Under the pieces are notes generated by a model. The model searched no databases and had not been told where the DNA came from. It saw only the letters and a program-made list of their open reading frames with translations. This document shows, piece by piece, positions 28,784 to 38,341 of a stretch of DNA of 64,000 nt. A program made the position numbers and the translations under genes. Numbering within the stretch: the first letter of the stretch is position 1; each line of letters starts with the position of its first letter. Source of the stretch: Clostridiales bacterium (GTDB taxonomy: Bacteria > Bacillota > Clostridia > Oscillospirales > Oscillospiraceae); assembly GCA_014799505.1 (NCBI GenBank), contig JAAVHV010000021.1, positions 1 through 64,000 on the forward strand. Reading direction: 5' to 3'.

Positions 28784-31465
28784 ATGGTCATCATGTTGTT
28801 GGAATGGATATTTACCTCTGCGTTTCTGATTTTAGTGGTATTGGCTCTTCGGGCCGCGCTGGGAAAGCGGGTGAGCGCCCGTCTGCGCTACGCCCTGTGG
28901 GCGGTGGTGCTGGTGCGGCTGCTGGTGCCGGTGCAGCTGTTCACCTCCCCGCTGGCCGGGGCGCGGATACTCTCTGAGAGCCGCATGGAGCAAGATGTGG
29001 TTGATTGGCCGTCCGCGCCCACCGTGCCAAATGTGCCGGACAACGCGCTGTCCCTGGGTGAGCAGGGCGTCCAGACAGCGAACTTTATCACCGCTCCCCA
29101 AGCGCCCAATCCCCCCACACTGCCCGACCCGCCGGAGCCCCCAGCGGCCCCTGACTTAACCCGTGCCCCCGCATGGCTGGGCTGGGTGTGGCTGGCGGGT
29201 TCGGCGGCGGTGGCGCTGATCCTTCTGGTGTCGAATCTGCGGTTTTATTTGCGCCTGCGCCGGGAGCGTATCCCGATGGAAAGTGCGGCCTGCCCTCTGC
29301 GGGTGTACGCGGCGGTGGGTCTGCCGTCCCCGTGCCTGTTTGGGATTTTCCGGCCCGCCATTTACGTGACCCCGGAGGCGGCGGCTGACCCGGATATGCT
29401 CCGCCATGTGCTGGCCCACGAGTACACCCATTACCGCCATGGCGACCACGTCTGGAGCCTCCTGCGTTGCGCGGCGCTGGCGGCCCACTGGTGGAACCCG
29501 CTGGTGTGGCTGGCGGCGGTGCTCAGCCAGCGGGACGCGGAGCTGGCCTGCGACGAGGGTGCTTTAAAGCGGCTGGGTGATGAGGAACGGGCAGGGTATG
29601 GCAACACCCTGCTGGCGCTGGTCACCGCCAAGCCCCGGCCGGCTGACCTGTTCCGGTGCGCCACCACCATGGCGGGGGACAAGAGGAGCCTCAAGGAGCG
29701 GATCAGTCGCATCGCCAAGGCCCCCAAGCGCGTGATATGGGCGGTGGTCGTGGCGGTGTTGGTGACGGCGCTGGCCTGCGTGTGCGCCTTCGGGCAGGCG
29801 GAACCTGTGGAGCCATCGGATCACGTGGAGCCATCGGATCATGTGGATGAGTTTACCCCAACTTATACGATGAATGGGGACAGGAATGTTTTGATTGAAG
29901 GACTAGACGGCGCTTATGTTGAGTGGTCACGCGGCACGAACGGCGGTGCGCTCTATTTCACCAGCGGCATGGCGGTATACTGCTGCCCGAAGCTGGCAGG
30001 CGAGAGAGTCGAGGGGGGCGCATGTTGGGAAGATGTAGAGAAAAGTACTCTTGATGTGTGCTTAAATGTAGACGATGACCGTATCAAGGACGGTACTGTG
30101 GGCGGTTTTGTCATCGACTTCACGGTAGACCTGAACAGCGATACATTTCTCCGGCGGGAATTTACCTCCGAGCTGGGGGACAGGATTATCGAACTCACCG
30201 ACCAGGAAATGTTAGACATGGCCCGCGTCCTGGCCAAGCTGCTGACGGAGGCAGAGAACTACTATAACAGTTGGAATGCGGTGGAGAGCGAGACCCAGAT
30301 CTTGGAATACTGCTCCGACCTGAACCGCAATGGCGTGCCGGAGCCCCTGCAAGTGGTGGAGATCGATGGCGGCCAGCGGCTGGAAGTCTGGGAGAACGAT
30401 CAGCTGCTTTTCTCAGATGAGGGCTACTACGCCCATGCTGGCTGGAACGCCCTGTTCCTGTGTACCCTGGATGACAAAGACTACCTCCTGCGCTATCACC
30501 CCTATATGGGTCAGGGCTGGTGCACCTACAGCTATGAGCTGTTCACCCTGACCCGCGACGGGCAGGAGAAGATCGTGCGGCAGAACAGCGTGACGTTCGA
30601 CATCAACTTCGGCCTCATGCACGAGCGCTTTGACCCAGAGGAGATCGCCGCCTTTATGGACGAGATCAACGGCCTGCTGGCCAACAGCACCCAGCTCATC
30701 AACACCGACTCGGATCTGCAGGGCACCTTCCAGGTGGAGGGGCGGCTGTACGACCACCTGGCGTGGCTGAATCTGTGGGAGCCTACATTTACCCGCGACC
30801 CGTCCAAGTCCCTGCTGGAAAACCTGAGGGACTTCAATGAGGCTATGATAAAGCGGAACTACGCTGAGGAGCCGGTGGTGTTCCACATGAACGAGACAGA
30901 GACGAATGCCCATATTTTACTCAGGTATCAGGACAAGAGCACCCAGTTCGACGTGGACTGCTGGGAGGCGTACTTCCAGCCCGAGAGGCAGGTGCAGGAG
31001 CAGACCCAGGTCATTGACCTGAACGGGGACGGCAGAGAAGAGATCGTGTTCCCCCTAGTGTGGGGCCACGGTACCGGGGCGTACATCGAAAAGCTCTATG
31101 TGTTTGACGCCGAGACGCTGGAGCAGTATGACACCAGCGGCCTGAACGAACTGATCCTCAACCTCTTTCAATCCACCAGCGACGAAAACAATTTCTATCT
31201 CAACGGCGCGGGGATGGATGTGACGATTCCCAAAAGCGAGGCCCAAAAGGCGAACCCATACGCCCCTATGTCGGATGCCATCGGTTTTGATATGATCATT
31301 CGCTACACCATCGAGGACGGCAAGGTGTTCTGTTGGCTGGGCTGCGATGCCAGCACCGGGCTCATCAACTATATCGGTTGCATCAACGTGCCGGTGCGGA
31401 TGACCCCGTCGGGCAGTTTTGCCTGTGGCCAGGCGCAGTATACGACAGACGCACCTTTCCTTTGA
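28784..31465 (+). CDS. M56 family (BlaR1-like) membrane metallopeptidase with long extracellular C-terminal region
   Basis: 893 aa; HVLAHEYTHYRHGD zinc motif; N-terminal TM segments; large C-terminal region. Confidence 0.92.
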   Translation: MVIMLLEWIFTSAFLILVVLALRAALGKRVSARLRYALWAVVLVRLLVPVQLFTSPLAGARILSESRMEQDVVDWPSAPTVPNVPDNALSLGEQGVQTANFITAPQAPNPPTLPDPPEPPAAPDLTRAPAWLGWVWLAGSAAVALILLVSNLRFYLRLRRERIPMESAACPLRVYAAVGLPSPCLFGIFRPAIYVTPEAAADPDMLRHVLAHEYTHYRHGDHVWSLLRCAALAAHWWNPLVWLAAVLSQRDAELACDEGALKRLGDEERAGYGNTLLALVTAKPRPADLFRCATTMAGDKRSLKERISRIAKAPKRVIWAVVVAVLVTALACVCAFGQAEPVEPSDHVEPSDHVDEFTPTYTMNGDRNVLIEGLDGAYVEWSRGTNGGALYFTSGMAVYCCPKLAGERVEGGACWEDVEKSTLDVCLNVDDDRIKDGTVGGFVIDFTVDLNSDTFLRREFTSELGDRIIELTDQEMLDMARVLAKLLTEAENYYNSWNAVESETQILEYCSDLNRNGVPEPLQVVEIDGGQRLEVWENDQLLFSDEGYYAHAGWNALFLCTLDDKDYLLRYHPYMGQGWCTYSYELFTLTRDGQEKIVRQNSVTFDINFGLMHERFDPEEIAAFMDEINGLLANSTQLINTDSDLQGTFQVEGRLYDHLAWLNLWEPTFTRDPSKSLLENLRDFNEAMIKRNYAEEPVVFHMNETETNAHILLRYQDKSTQFDVDCWEAYFQPERQVQEQTQVIDLNGDGREEIVFPLVWGHGTGAYIEKLYVFDAETLEQYDTSGLNELILNLFQSTSDENNFYLNGAGMDVTIPKSEAQKANPYAPMSDAIGFDMIIRYTIEDGKVFCWLGCDASTGLINYIGCINVPVRMTPSGSFACGQAQYTTDAPFL

Positions 31466-31476
31466 ATGAACGGAAG

Positions 31477-31504
31477 GCCGCCGGGGTACACCCCGGCGGC
31501 TTTT
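31477..31504 (+). terminator. Rho-independent terminator
   Basis: GCCGCCGGGG-taca-CCCCGGCGGC-TTTT. Confidence 0.85.
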
Positions 31505-31528
31505 CCGTGCCTGGGCAAAAAAGTTTAA

Positions 31529-31597
31529 GTTAGCTATTGACAACCATGGTTAGCTGTGGTAAACTACACACGCTGAAAAATGTTAGCGAAGCCTAAC
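31529..31597 (+). promoter_or_regulatory. feoA promoter with three GTTAGC-type candidate metalloregulator sites
   Basis: TTGACA (31537)-N17-TAAACT (31560); GTTAGC at 31529, GTTAGCTGTGGTAAAC at 31549, GTTAGCGAAGCCTAAC at 31582. Confidence 0.65.
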
Positions 31598-31614
31598 TAA
31601 AGAGGGGGAGCGAT

Positions 31615-31827
31615 ATGATGCCGCTGACAATGGCAAAATCTGGCGAGGAGGCCGCGATTCTTAAAATCACCGGCAAGGACGAGATCCGTCAGCACCTGGC
31701 GGAGCTGGGCTTTGTGGTGGGAGAGACGGTCACCGTGGTCAGCGAGATGGCAGGCAACCTGATCGTTCAGGTGAAGGAGAGCCGCGTCGCGCTGGATCGG
31801 ACAATGGCCAATCGGATTATGATATAG
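31615..31827 (+). CDS. feoA: ferrous iron transport protein A
   Basis: 70 aa; LAELGFVVGETVTVVSEMAGNLIVQVKESRVALDRTMANRIMI. Confidence 0.9.
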   Translation: MMPLTMAKSGEEAAILKITGKDEIRQHLAELGFVVGETVTVVSEMAGNLIVQVKESRVALDRTMANRIMI

Positions 31828-31841
31828 GAAGGAGAGGGAAT

Positions 31842-32063
31842 ATGAAGACACTAAAAGACGCCAAGGTAGGCGAGACCGTCGCCGTGGCCCGGCTCCATGG
31901 GGAGGGCGCGGTGAAGCGCCGCATCATGGACATGGGTATCACCAAGGGCGTGGAGATCTACGTGCGCAAGGTGGCTCCGCTGGGCGACCCCATGGAGCTC
32001 AATGTGCGGGGCTATGAGTTGTCCGTGCGCAAGGGCGACGCAGAAATGATTGAGATCGTATAA
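31842..32063 (+). CDS. feoA: ferrous iron transport protein A (second copy)
   Basis: 73 aa; RRIMDMGITKGVEIYVRKVAPLGDPMELNVRGYELSVRKGDAEMIEI. Confidence 0.92.
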   Translation: MKTLKDAKVGETVAVARLHGEGAVKRRIMDMGITKGVEIYVRKVAPLGDPMELNVRGYELSVRKGDAEMIEIV

Positions 32064-32067
32064 AATT

Positions 32068-32095
32068 TTGACTGCGGGTTAGCGATTGCTAATAT
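32068..32095 (+). promoter_or_regulatory. feoB promoter with overlapping candidate metalloregulator site
   Basis: TTGACT-N16-TAATAT; GTTAGCGATTGCTAAT at 32078-32093 overlaps the -10. Confidence 0.6.
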
Positions 32096-32144
32096 AAGAT
32101 CTAGGGTCTGGACATAATCAGACAAAGGAGAGGAGCATCAAACC

Positions 32145-34526
32145 ATGGATATCAAAATCGCGCTGGCGGGCAATCCGAACTGCGGCAAGACCACGCTGTT
32201 CAACGCCTTGACCGGCTCCAACCAATACGTGGGCAACTGGCCCGGCGTCACCGTGGAGAAAAAAGAGGGCAAGCTGAAGGGCCACAAGGAAGTGGTCATC
32301 CAGGATCTGCCCGGCATTTACTCCCTGTCTCCCTACACCTTGGAGGAAGTAGTAGCCCGTAACTACCTGGTGAAGGAGCAGCCCGACGCCATCCTGAACA
32401 TCGTGGACGGCACCAACATCGAGCGCAACCTGTACCTCACCACCCAGCTCATCGAGCTGGGGCTGCCTGTGGTGGTGGCGGTGAACATGATCGACCTGGT
32501 GCGCAAAAACGGGGACAAGATCGACCTGACCAAGCTGGGCAGGGCTCTGGGCTGCGAGGTCGTGGAGATGTCCGCTTTGAAGGGCGAGGGCGGGGTAGAG
32601 GCCGCAGAGAAGGCCATGGCTTTGGCTCAATCCCACAAGGCAGGGGAGCTGCCCCACGTGTTCACTGGCAGCGTGGAACACGCCATTGCCCACATCGAGG
32701 AATCTATCCAGGGCAAGGTCAGCGACCGCTATCTGCGCTGGTACGCCATCAAGGTGTTCGAGCGGGATGAAAAGGTGATGGAGGAGCTGAACTTCGCCCC
32801 CGATTTGAAGGCTCATCTGGAGGAGCATATCGCCGACTGCGAGAAGGAACTGGATGACGACGCGGAGTCCATCATCACCAACCAGCGGTACGCCTATATC
32901 AGCAGCGTGGTACATAAGGCGGTGGTGAAGAAGGCCGCCAAGCACTCGCTGACTGTCTCCGACAAGATCGACCAGGTGGTGACCAACCGCATTGCCGCCC
33001 TACCCATCTTCGCTTGTATCATGTTCCTGATTTATGCCATTGCCATGGGGCCCTGGAAGGTGTCTATCGGCACCGCCCTCACCGACTGGGCCAACGACGG
33101 CCTCTTCGGTGATGGCTGGCTGGTGCCTTTTGTGTCCGATGTGGACGGCTGGGACGACGCCTCCGGCGCGTTTGAGGAGGCCGAGGCCATCATCGAGGCC
33201 TATGAAGCCGGCGACACCGAGGTCTACTTCTATGACGACGAAACCGGTGACACCGATGTGGTTAATGTGAACGAGGACACCTATAATGAAGCTCTTGCGG
33301 TGGAAGAGCCTGACCCTACTGAGTACGGCGTGTGGATCCCCGGCATCCCTGTGATTATTGAGGGCGGTTTGGACGCCATCAACTGTAATGACGGGGTCAA
33401 GTCCCTGGTGCTGGACGGCATCGTGGGCGGCGTGGGCGCGGTGCTGGGCTTTGTTCCCCAGATGCTGGTGCTGTTCCTGCTGCTGGCTATTTTGGAAGAC
33501 GTGGGCTACATGGCCCGTGTGGCCTTCATCATGGATCGCATTTTCCGCCGCTTCGGTCTGAGCGGTAAGTCCTTCATCCCCATGCTGGTGGCCACCGGCT
33601 GCGGCGTGCCCGGCGTCATGGCCTCCCGTACCATTGAGCAGGATCGGGACCGCAAAATGACCATCATGACCACCTGCTTCATTCCCTGCGGCGCGAAAAT
33701 GCCCATCATCGCCATGTTTGCGGGCGCGCTGTTCGGCAAGTCCGTGTGGGTGGCGGTGTCCGCCTACTTCATCGGTGTGGCTGCCGTGGTGATTTCCGGC
33801 ATCATGCTGAAGAAGTTCAGGGCCTTTGCCGGCGAGCCTGCCCCCTTCGTCATGGAGCTGCCTTCTTACCACGCGCCCTCCGCCACAAATGTACTCCGGG
33901 CGACCTGGGAGCGCGGCTGGTCTTTCATCAAGCGGGCCGGCACGGTCATCCTGCTGTCGTCCATTATCCTGTGGTTCCTGAACGGCTTCGGCTTCACCGA
34001 CGGCGCCTTCGGCATGGTAGAGGATGCGAACGATTCCATCCTCGCCACCATTGGAAACTTGGTGGCCTGGATCTTTGCCCCCCTGGGCTTTGGCTCTTGG
34101 CAGGCTGCCGTGGCTACCATCACCGGCCTTGTCGCCAAGGAGGAAGTGGTGTCCACCTTCGGCGTGCTGTATCCGGGCAACCTGACCAGCAATATCCAGG
34201 TGGCATATACCGCCATCGCGGCCTATTCCTTCATGATTTTCAACCTGCTGTGCGCTCCCTGCTTCGCCGCCATGGGTGCCATCAAGCGCGAGATGAACAA
34301 CGCCAAATGGACCTGGGCCGCTATCGGTTATATGTGCCTGTTTGCCTACGTGATCGCCCTGATCGTCTACCAGATCGGCGGGCTGATTGCCGGCACAGTG
34401 AGTTTCAACGTGTTCACCGTCGTGGCCATCGCTTTGGTGGCAGGGCTGTTGTTCCTGCTGTTCCGTCCCGCTGCTAAACTGTCCGATACTGCCTCAGTAC
34501 GCAGCACTGAAGTCGGGAAGGTGTAA
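32145..34526 (+). CDS. feoB: ferrous iron transport protein B
   Basis: 793 aa; GNPNCGKTTLFNALTGSNQYVGNWPGVTVEKKEG; FIPCGAKMPI; gate motifs. Confidence 0.97.
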   Translation: MDIKIALAGNPNCGKTTLFNALTGSNQYVGNWPGVTVEKKEGKLKGHKEVVIQDLPGIYSLSPYTLEEVVARNYLVKEQPDAILNIVDGTNIERNLYLTTQLIELGLPVVVAVNMIDLVRKNGDKIDLTKLGRALGCEVVEMSALKGEGGVEAAEKAMALAQSHKAGELPHVFTGSVEHAIAHIEESIQGKVSDRYLRWYAIKVFERDEKVMEELNFAPDLKAHLEEHIADCEKELDDDAESIITNQRYAYISSVVHKAVVKKAAKHSLTVSDKIDQVVTNRIAALPIFACIMFLIYAIAMGPWKVSIGTALTDWANDGLFGDGWLVPFVSDVDGWDDASGAFEEAEAIIEAYEAGDTEVYFYDDETGDTDVVNVNEDTYNEALAVEEPDPTEYGVWIPGIPVIIEGGLDAINCNDGVKSLVLDGIVGGVGAVLGFVPQMLVLFLLLAILEDVGYMARVAFIMDRIFRRFGLSGKSFIPMLVATGCGVPGVMASRTIEQDRDRKMTIMTTCFIPCGAKMPIIAMFAGALFGKSVWVAVSAYFIGVAAVVISGIMLKKFRAFAGEPAPFVMELPSYHAPSATNVLRATWERGWSFIKRAGTVILLSSIILWFLNGFGFTDGAFGMVEDANDSILATIGNLVAWIFAPLGFGSWQAAVATITGLVAKEEVVSTFGVLYPGNLTSNIQVAYTAIAAYSFMIFNLLCAPCFAAMGAIKREMNNAKWTWAAIGYMCLFAYVIALIVYQIGGLIAGTVSFNVFTVVAIALVAGLLFLLFRPAAKLSDTASVRSTEVGKV

Positions 34527-34529
34527 ATT

Positions 34530-34694
34530 ATGGTACGATTTCTCAGTGAAAACTGGGGCAACATCCTGGTGCTGGCTGTGATAGCCGCCGCCGTGGTGGG
34601 GGTGCTGGTCAGCTCGCACCGAAAAAGGAAGTCCGGCTGCGGCTGTGGCTGTGACAGTTGCCCCTCCAATGGCATCTGCCATCCCAAACAGTAA
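34530..34694 (+). CDS. FeoB-associated Cys-rich membrane protein
   Basis: 54 aa MVRFLSENWGNILVLAVIAAAVVGVLVSSHRKRKSGCGCGCDSCPSNGICHPKQ directly after feoB. Confidence 0.88.
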   Translation: MVRFLSENWGNILVLAVIAAAVVGVLVSSHRKRKSGCGCGCDSCPSNGICHPKQ

Positions 34695-34733
34695 AAAGAG
34701 ATCCCCGGGAGTTCCGCTCCCGGGGATCTCTTT
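34695..34733. terminator. bidirectional terminator between convergent genes
   Basis: AAAGAGATCCCCGGGA-gttccgc-TCCCGGGGATCTCTTT. Confidence 0.85.
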
Positions 34734-34741
34734 CAATTTAG

Positions 34742-36052
34742 TCAATATTCGCATTTCCAGAAGAACACGCTGTAGGGGGGCAGCTCACTGCCGCCGCCGA
34801 AGTCATGGGGCTGGCCGGTGAGCAGATCCACCGCCCGACCGCACCCGGCGTCAAAGTGGGCCCAATAGGGCTGGCTGTCGGCGTTCACCGCCACCAGCAC
34901 CCGCTCATGCTCACTGCGGCGCTGGAAGATGGCCTGCTTGTTGGTGAGTACCAGATCCTTGAAGTCGCCCCAGCACAGTGCCTCGCTCTCCCTGTGGGCG
35001 CAGGCCATGGCGGCAATCCGGTCGGTGAACTCGTTCCACTCGGGGTGGTCAAAGCTGGGTCGCAGGGCGTCATCCCCGTGGGATTTGTCCCCCTGTGCGC
35101 CCCACTCGCTGCCATAGTACAGGCAGGGAATGCCGGGCATTCCGAACATCACACCGTACAGCAGGGGCAGATGGGCAGGGTTCTGCAAAATAGTGGCTGC
35201 CCGGGTGACATCGTGGTTGTCCACAAAGGACAAAAGGTGCTTGCCCTTGTACAGCGTCCACTGCTCCGGGCCGAACTGCCGCTTCAGGCTGTGGACGATC
35301 TCGAACAGGTTCATGGAGTTGAAGCTGGAGTACAGTCCCTTGTAGCACTCGTAGTTGGTGCAGGAGTGGAGCAGGCCGTCTCCCACCCACTGGTTGTAGT
35401 CGCCGTGGAGGGTTTCGCCCACCAGGAAGAAGTCGGGCTTCAGTCCGTCGCAGAACCAGCGCAGGCGGCGGAGAAAATCCTTGTCCAGGCAGTAGGCCAC
35501 GTCCAGCCGCAGGCCGTCGATGCCAAACTGCTCCACCCAGAAGCGCACACAGTCCAGCAGGTAGTCCACGACAGCGGGGTTACGCAGATTGAGCTTCACC
35601 AGCTCGAAATGACCCTCCCAGCCTTCGTACCAGAAGCCGTCGTTATAGTTGGAATTGCCGTCAAAGTTGATATGGAACCAGTCCTTATAGGGGGAGTCCC
35701 ATCGCTTTTCCTGCACGTCCCGGAAGGCCCAGAAGCCCCGGCCCACGTGGTTAAACACCCCATCTATGACCACTTTAATATTGTGCTCATGGAGGGTGCG
35801 GCACACCTGGGCAAAGTCTTCGTTGGTTCCTAAGCGGCAGTCAATTTTGCGGTAGTCCCGGGTGTCATAGCCGTGGCGGTCGCTTTCAAAAATGGGGCAC
35901 AGGTAGACCGCGTCGGCCCCCAATTTTTGGATATGTCCGGCCCAGTCCCCGATTTTTCCGATGCGGTTGACCGGAACGCCGTCGTTTTCCCAAGGTGCTC
36001 CGCAGAACCCCAGGGGATAAATCTGATAAAATACGCTGTGCTCTGCCCACAT
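34742..36052 (-). CDS. alpha-amylase family glycosidase (GH13)
   Basis: VVIDGVFNHVGRGF, GLRLDVAYCL, FVDNHDVTRA. Confidence 0.9.
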   Translation of the reverse strand: MWAEHSVFYQIYPLGFCGAPWENDGVPVNRIGKIGDWAGHIQKLGADAVYLCPIFESDRHGYDTRDYRKIDCRLGTNEDFAQVCRTLHEHNIKVVIDGVFNHVGRGFWAFRDVQEKRWDSPYKDWFHINFDGNSNYNDGFWYEGWEGHFELVKLNLRNPAVVDYLLDCVRFWVEQFGIDGLRLDVAYCLDKDFLRRLRWFCDGLKPDFFLVGETLHGDYNQWVGDGLLHSCTNYECYKGLYSSFNSMNLFEIVHSLKRQFGPEQWTLYKGKHLLSFVDNHDVTRAATILQNPAHLPLLYGVMFGMPGIPCLYYGSEWGAQGDKSHGDDALRPSFDHPEWNEFTDRIAAMACAHRESEALCWGDFKDLVLTNKQAIFQRRSEHERVLVAVNADSQPYWAHFDAGCGRAVDLLTGQPHDFGGGSELPPYSVFFWKCEY

Positions 36053-36139
36053 GGGCGTCACTCCCTCTCTCTGGCGGTGTTTCATGGCCGAAAAAGCCGT
36101 GAGAAAATAGTATAGCAGAAAACGGGGGAAAAAGCAAGT

Positions 36140-36718
36140 TTACCTCCCTTGACACCCCGTACGGTTGAGTAAAGTGCGCAGCTGAGTTGTTCTCCGGCGC
36201 TGCTGTGCGGCAATGCTGCGCAGTATGGGAACCAGTTCGGTGGATACATCGTATTTCAGAGCATTTTCCGCCAGACGAACTGCCCCTTGGCAGTAGGGAA
36301 GCAGCTGCTGCGCAAAGACAGCACCCAGCCGGTTGCTCTCAGGAGTGGCGCCCATGCGGGTAAACATCTCCCGGCAGATGAGGTCGATCCGCCGCTGGTA
36401 GAGCCGCAGATCCATCTGAGCATTGGTGAGTTGGCCGCAGGCGGGCAGAACTGCCTCCATCTGGTCAATGGCCTGGGTCTGTTCTTCTATCAGGCGCTGC
36501 GCCGTCTGCCGGATGGTGGGATTTTCCGTATACCGCAGAATATTGTTGGACATCTGGACAGCGGCCCGGCAATGAGGGACCATCTGGACCGCGAAGTTAT
36601 GGGAGATGCTCTGGTTAAGGCCCGCGGTGGTCATGGCCTGAATCATCTCATCCAGGGTCTGATAAAAACAGCATAAGTAATGTTTCGAGTCCTCGCTGAG
36701 CAGGCAGGTGTTTTTCAT
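36140..36718 (-). CDS. uncharacterised helical protein, possible internally duplicated DUF305-like fold
   Basis: 192 aa; two similar segments FAVQMVPHCRAAVQMSNNILRYTE.../FAQQLLPYCQGAVRLAENALKYDV... Confidence 0.45.
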   Translation of the reverse strand: MKNTCLLSEDSKHYLCCFYQTLDEMIQAMTTAGLNQSISHNFAVQMVPHCRAAVQMSNNILRYTENPTIRQTAQRLIEEQTQAIDQMEAVLPACGQLTNAQMDLRLYQRRIDLICREMFTRMGATPESNRLGAVFAQQLLPYCQGAVRLAENALKYDVSTELVPILRSIAAQQRRRTTQLRTLLNRTGCQGR

Positions 36719-36806
36719 AAATTTGCCCTCCTTTGCCCCATTCTATGAACAGAACGGCAGGGAGGTTCAAAAAACAGGCGGCGGTCAGCATGACCGCCGC
36801 CTCATT

Positions 36807-38195
36807 TCAGGTTTGTTCTTTTCCAATGTCGAAGGCGTGGAGCCAATCCGATTTCAGCAGGAACAGCAGGAACACCACCGAGCTGAGCGACCACGTAAGG
36901 GGATAGGCCCAGGAGATGGTGGCGAACACCGGGACAAAGCGGAGCGCCAAGGTGACGTAAGTCACTCGGACACAGCACCAGAAGGCCAGCATGGTGACCA
37001 TTGGGACAAAGGACTTGCCGCACCCCCGAAGCACACCCGCAGCACAGTGGGAAAAGGCCAGCAGGAAGAAGAAGGGAGCCACCACCCGGGACTGGATGGC
37101 GCCGAACCGAATGGCCTCCGCCTCGTCCACGAAAAAGCCCAGGGCAGGGGGGGCGGCGAAGAGGAACACCACGCCGATGAGCTCCGCCAGCACCACACCG
37201 GACAGGATGCCGAATATGGCGCCCTTTTTCGCCCGGTCATACTGCCGTGCCCCCAGATTCTGGCTAATGAAGGTGGGCAGGGACATGGACATACTCATAA
37301 TGGGCAGGAACACCAGGCCCTCGATCTTAGCGTAAGCCCCATGACCTGACATGGCGTACTCCCCAAAGGAGTTGATATTGCTCTGCACCACCAGATTGCC
37401 AATGCTGATGACGGCATTCTGTACACCGGTGGGCAGGCCCTGTCGGATAACCTGGGAAAGAATGTCCGGGTAGATGCGCAGCTTGCGAAAATCCAGCCGG
37501 GTGTAGTCCTTCAGCCGGCACATCCGCCATAGGCACAGGAGGAAGCTGATCCCCTGGGTGAGGACGGTGGCGGCCGCGGCCCCCGCCACGCCCCAATGAA
37601 ACACCGCCACAAACAGGAGATCCAGCACCATGTTCAGCGCGGAGGAGATGATGAGGTAGTACAGCGGATGTAAACTGTCCCCTAGGGAGCGCATGATAGC
37701 CATACAGATATTATAAAGGATAACGGTGAACACCCCGCCGAAGTAAATGCGGAAATAGGTCAGGGAATAGGGCAGTACCGACTCCGGCGTGTTCATGATG
37801 AGCAGCAGCCGGGGCACCAGAAGAAGCCCCACCACGGTGGACAGCACCGAGGCGATGATGCCGAACAGGAAATTGGTATGGATGGCCCGAACAACGTTCT
37901 CCTCGTCCTTAGCTCCGTAGTAGCGGGAGATGATGACGCCGCCGCCGATGGCGATGCCGTTGAAGAAACCAATGACCAGGAAGGTAAGGCTGCCGCCCGA
38001 ACTGACAGCGGCAAAGGCTCCGTTGTCAGCAAAATTTCCCAGAACCCAGGCATCGGCCAGGTTATAAAGCTGCTGAAGCAGCTGCCCCAAAAAGAGGGGA
38101 ATGGCAAAAGATACGATTCCCCGGATGATGGAACCCTCCGTCAGCGACGGGTTTTGGGCCCCCAGGCGGCCCTTGAAAATAGACATGATCTTCAT
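36807..38195 (-). CDS. MATE family efflux transporter
   Basis: about 460 aa polytopic; SFAIPLFLGQLLQQLYNLADAWVLGNF. Confidence 0.93.
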   Translation of the reverse strand: MKIMSIFKGRLGAQNPSLTEGSIIRGIVSFAIPLFLGQLLQQLYNLADAWVLGNFADNGAFAAVSSGGSLTFLVIGFFNGIAIGGGVIISRYYGAKDEENVVRAIHTNFLFGIIASVLSTVVGLLLVPRLLLIMNTPESVLPYSLTYFRIYFGGVFTVILYNICMAIMRSLGDSLHPLYYLIISSALNMVLDLLFVAVFHWGVAGAAAATVLTQGISFLLCLWRMCRLKDYTRLDFRKLRIYPDILSQVIRQGLPTGVQNAVISIGNLVVQSNINSFGEYAMSGHGAYAKIEGLVFLPIMSMSMSLPTFISQNLGARQYDRAKKGAIFGILSGVVLAELIGVVFLFAAPPALGFFVDEAEAIRFGAIQSRVVAPFFFLLAFSHCAAGVLRGCGKSFVPMVTMLAFWCCVRVTYVTLALRFVPVFATISWAYPLTWSLSSVVFLLFLLKSDWLHAFDIGKEQT

Positions 38196-38341
38196 TCCTC
38201 GATTCAAGCATGGTATTATAAGCGTAAATCCTAGCATAACACAGGGATATGGGGCCGTCAAGAGGGAACCGGGAAAAAGGCCGAAAAATGTCCGTCCACA
38301 GCAGGCCGTGGACGGACATTTTTTGCGGAAGAAGGGCAGTG

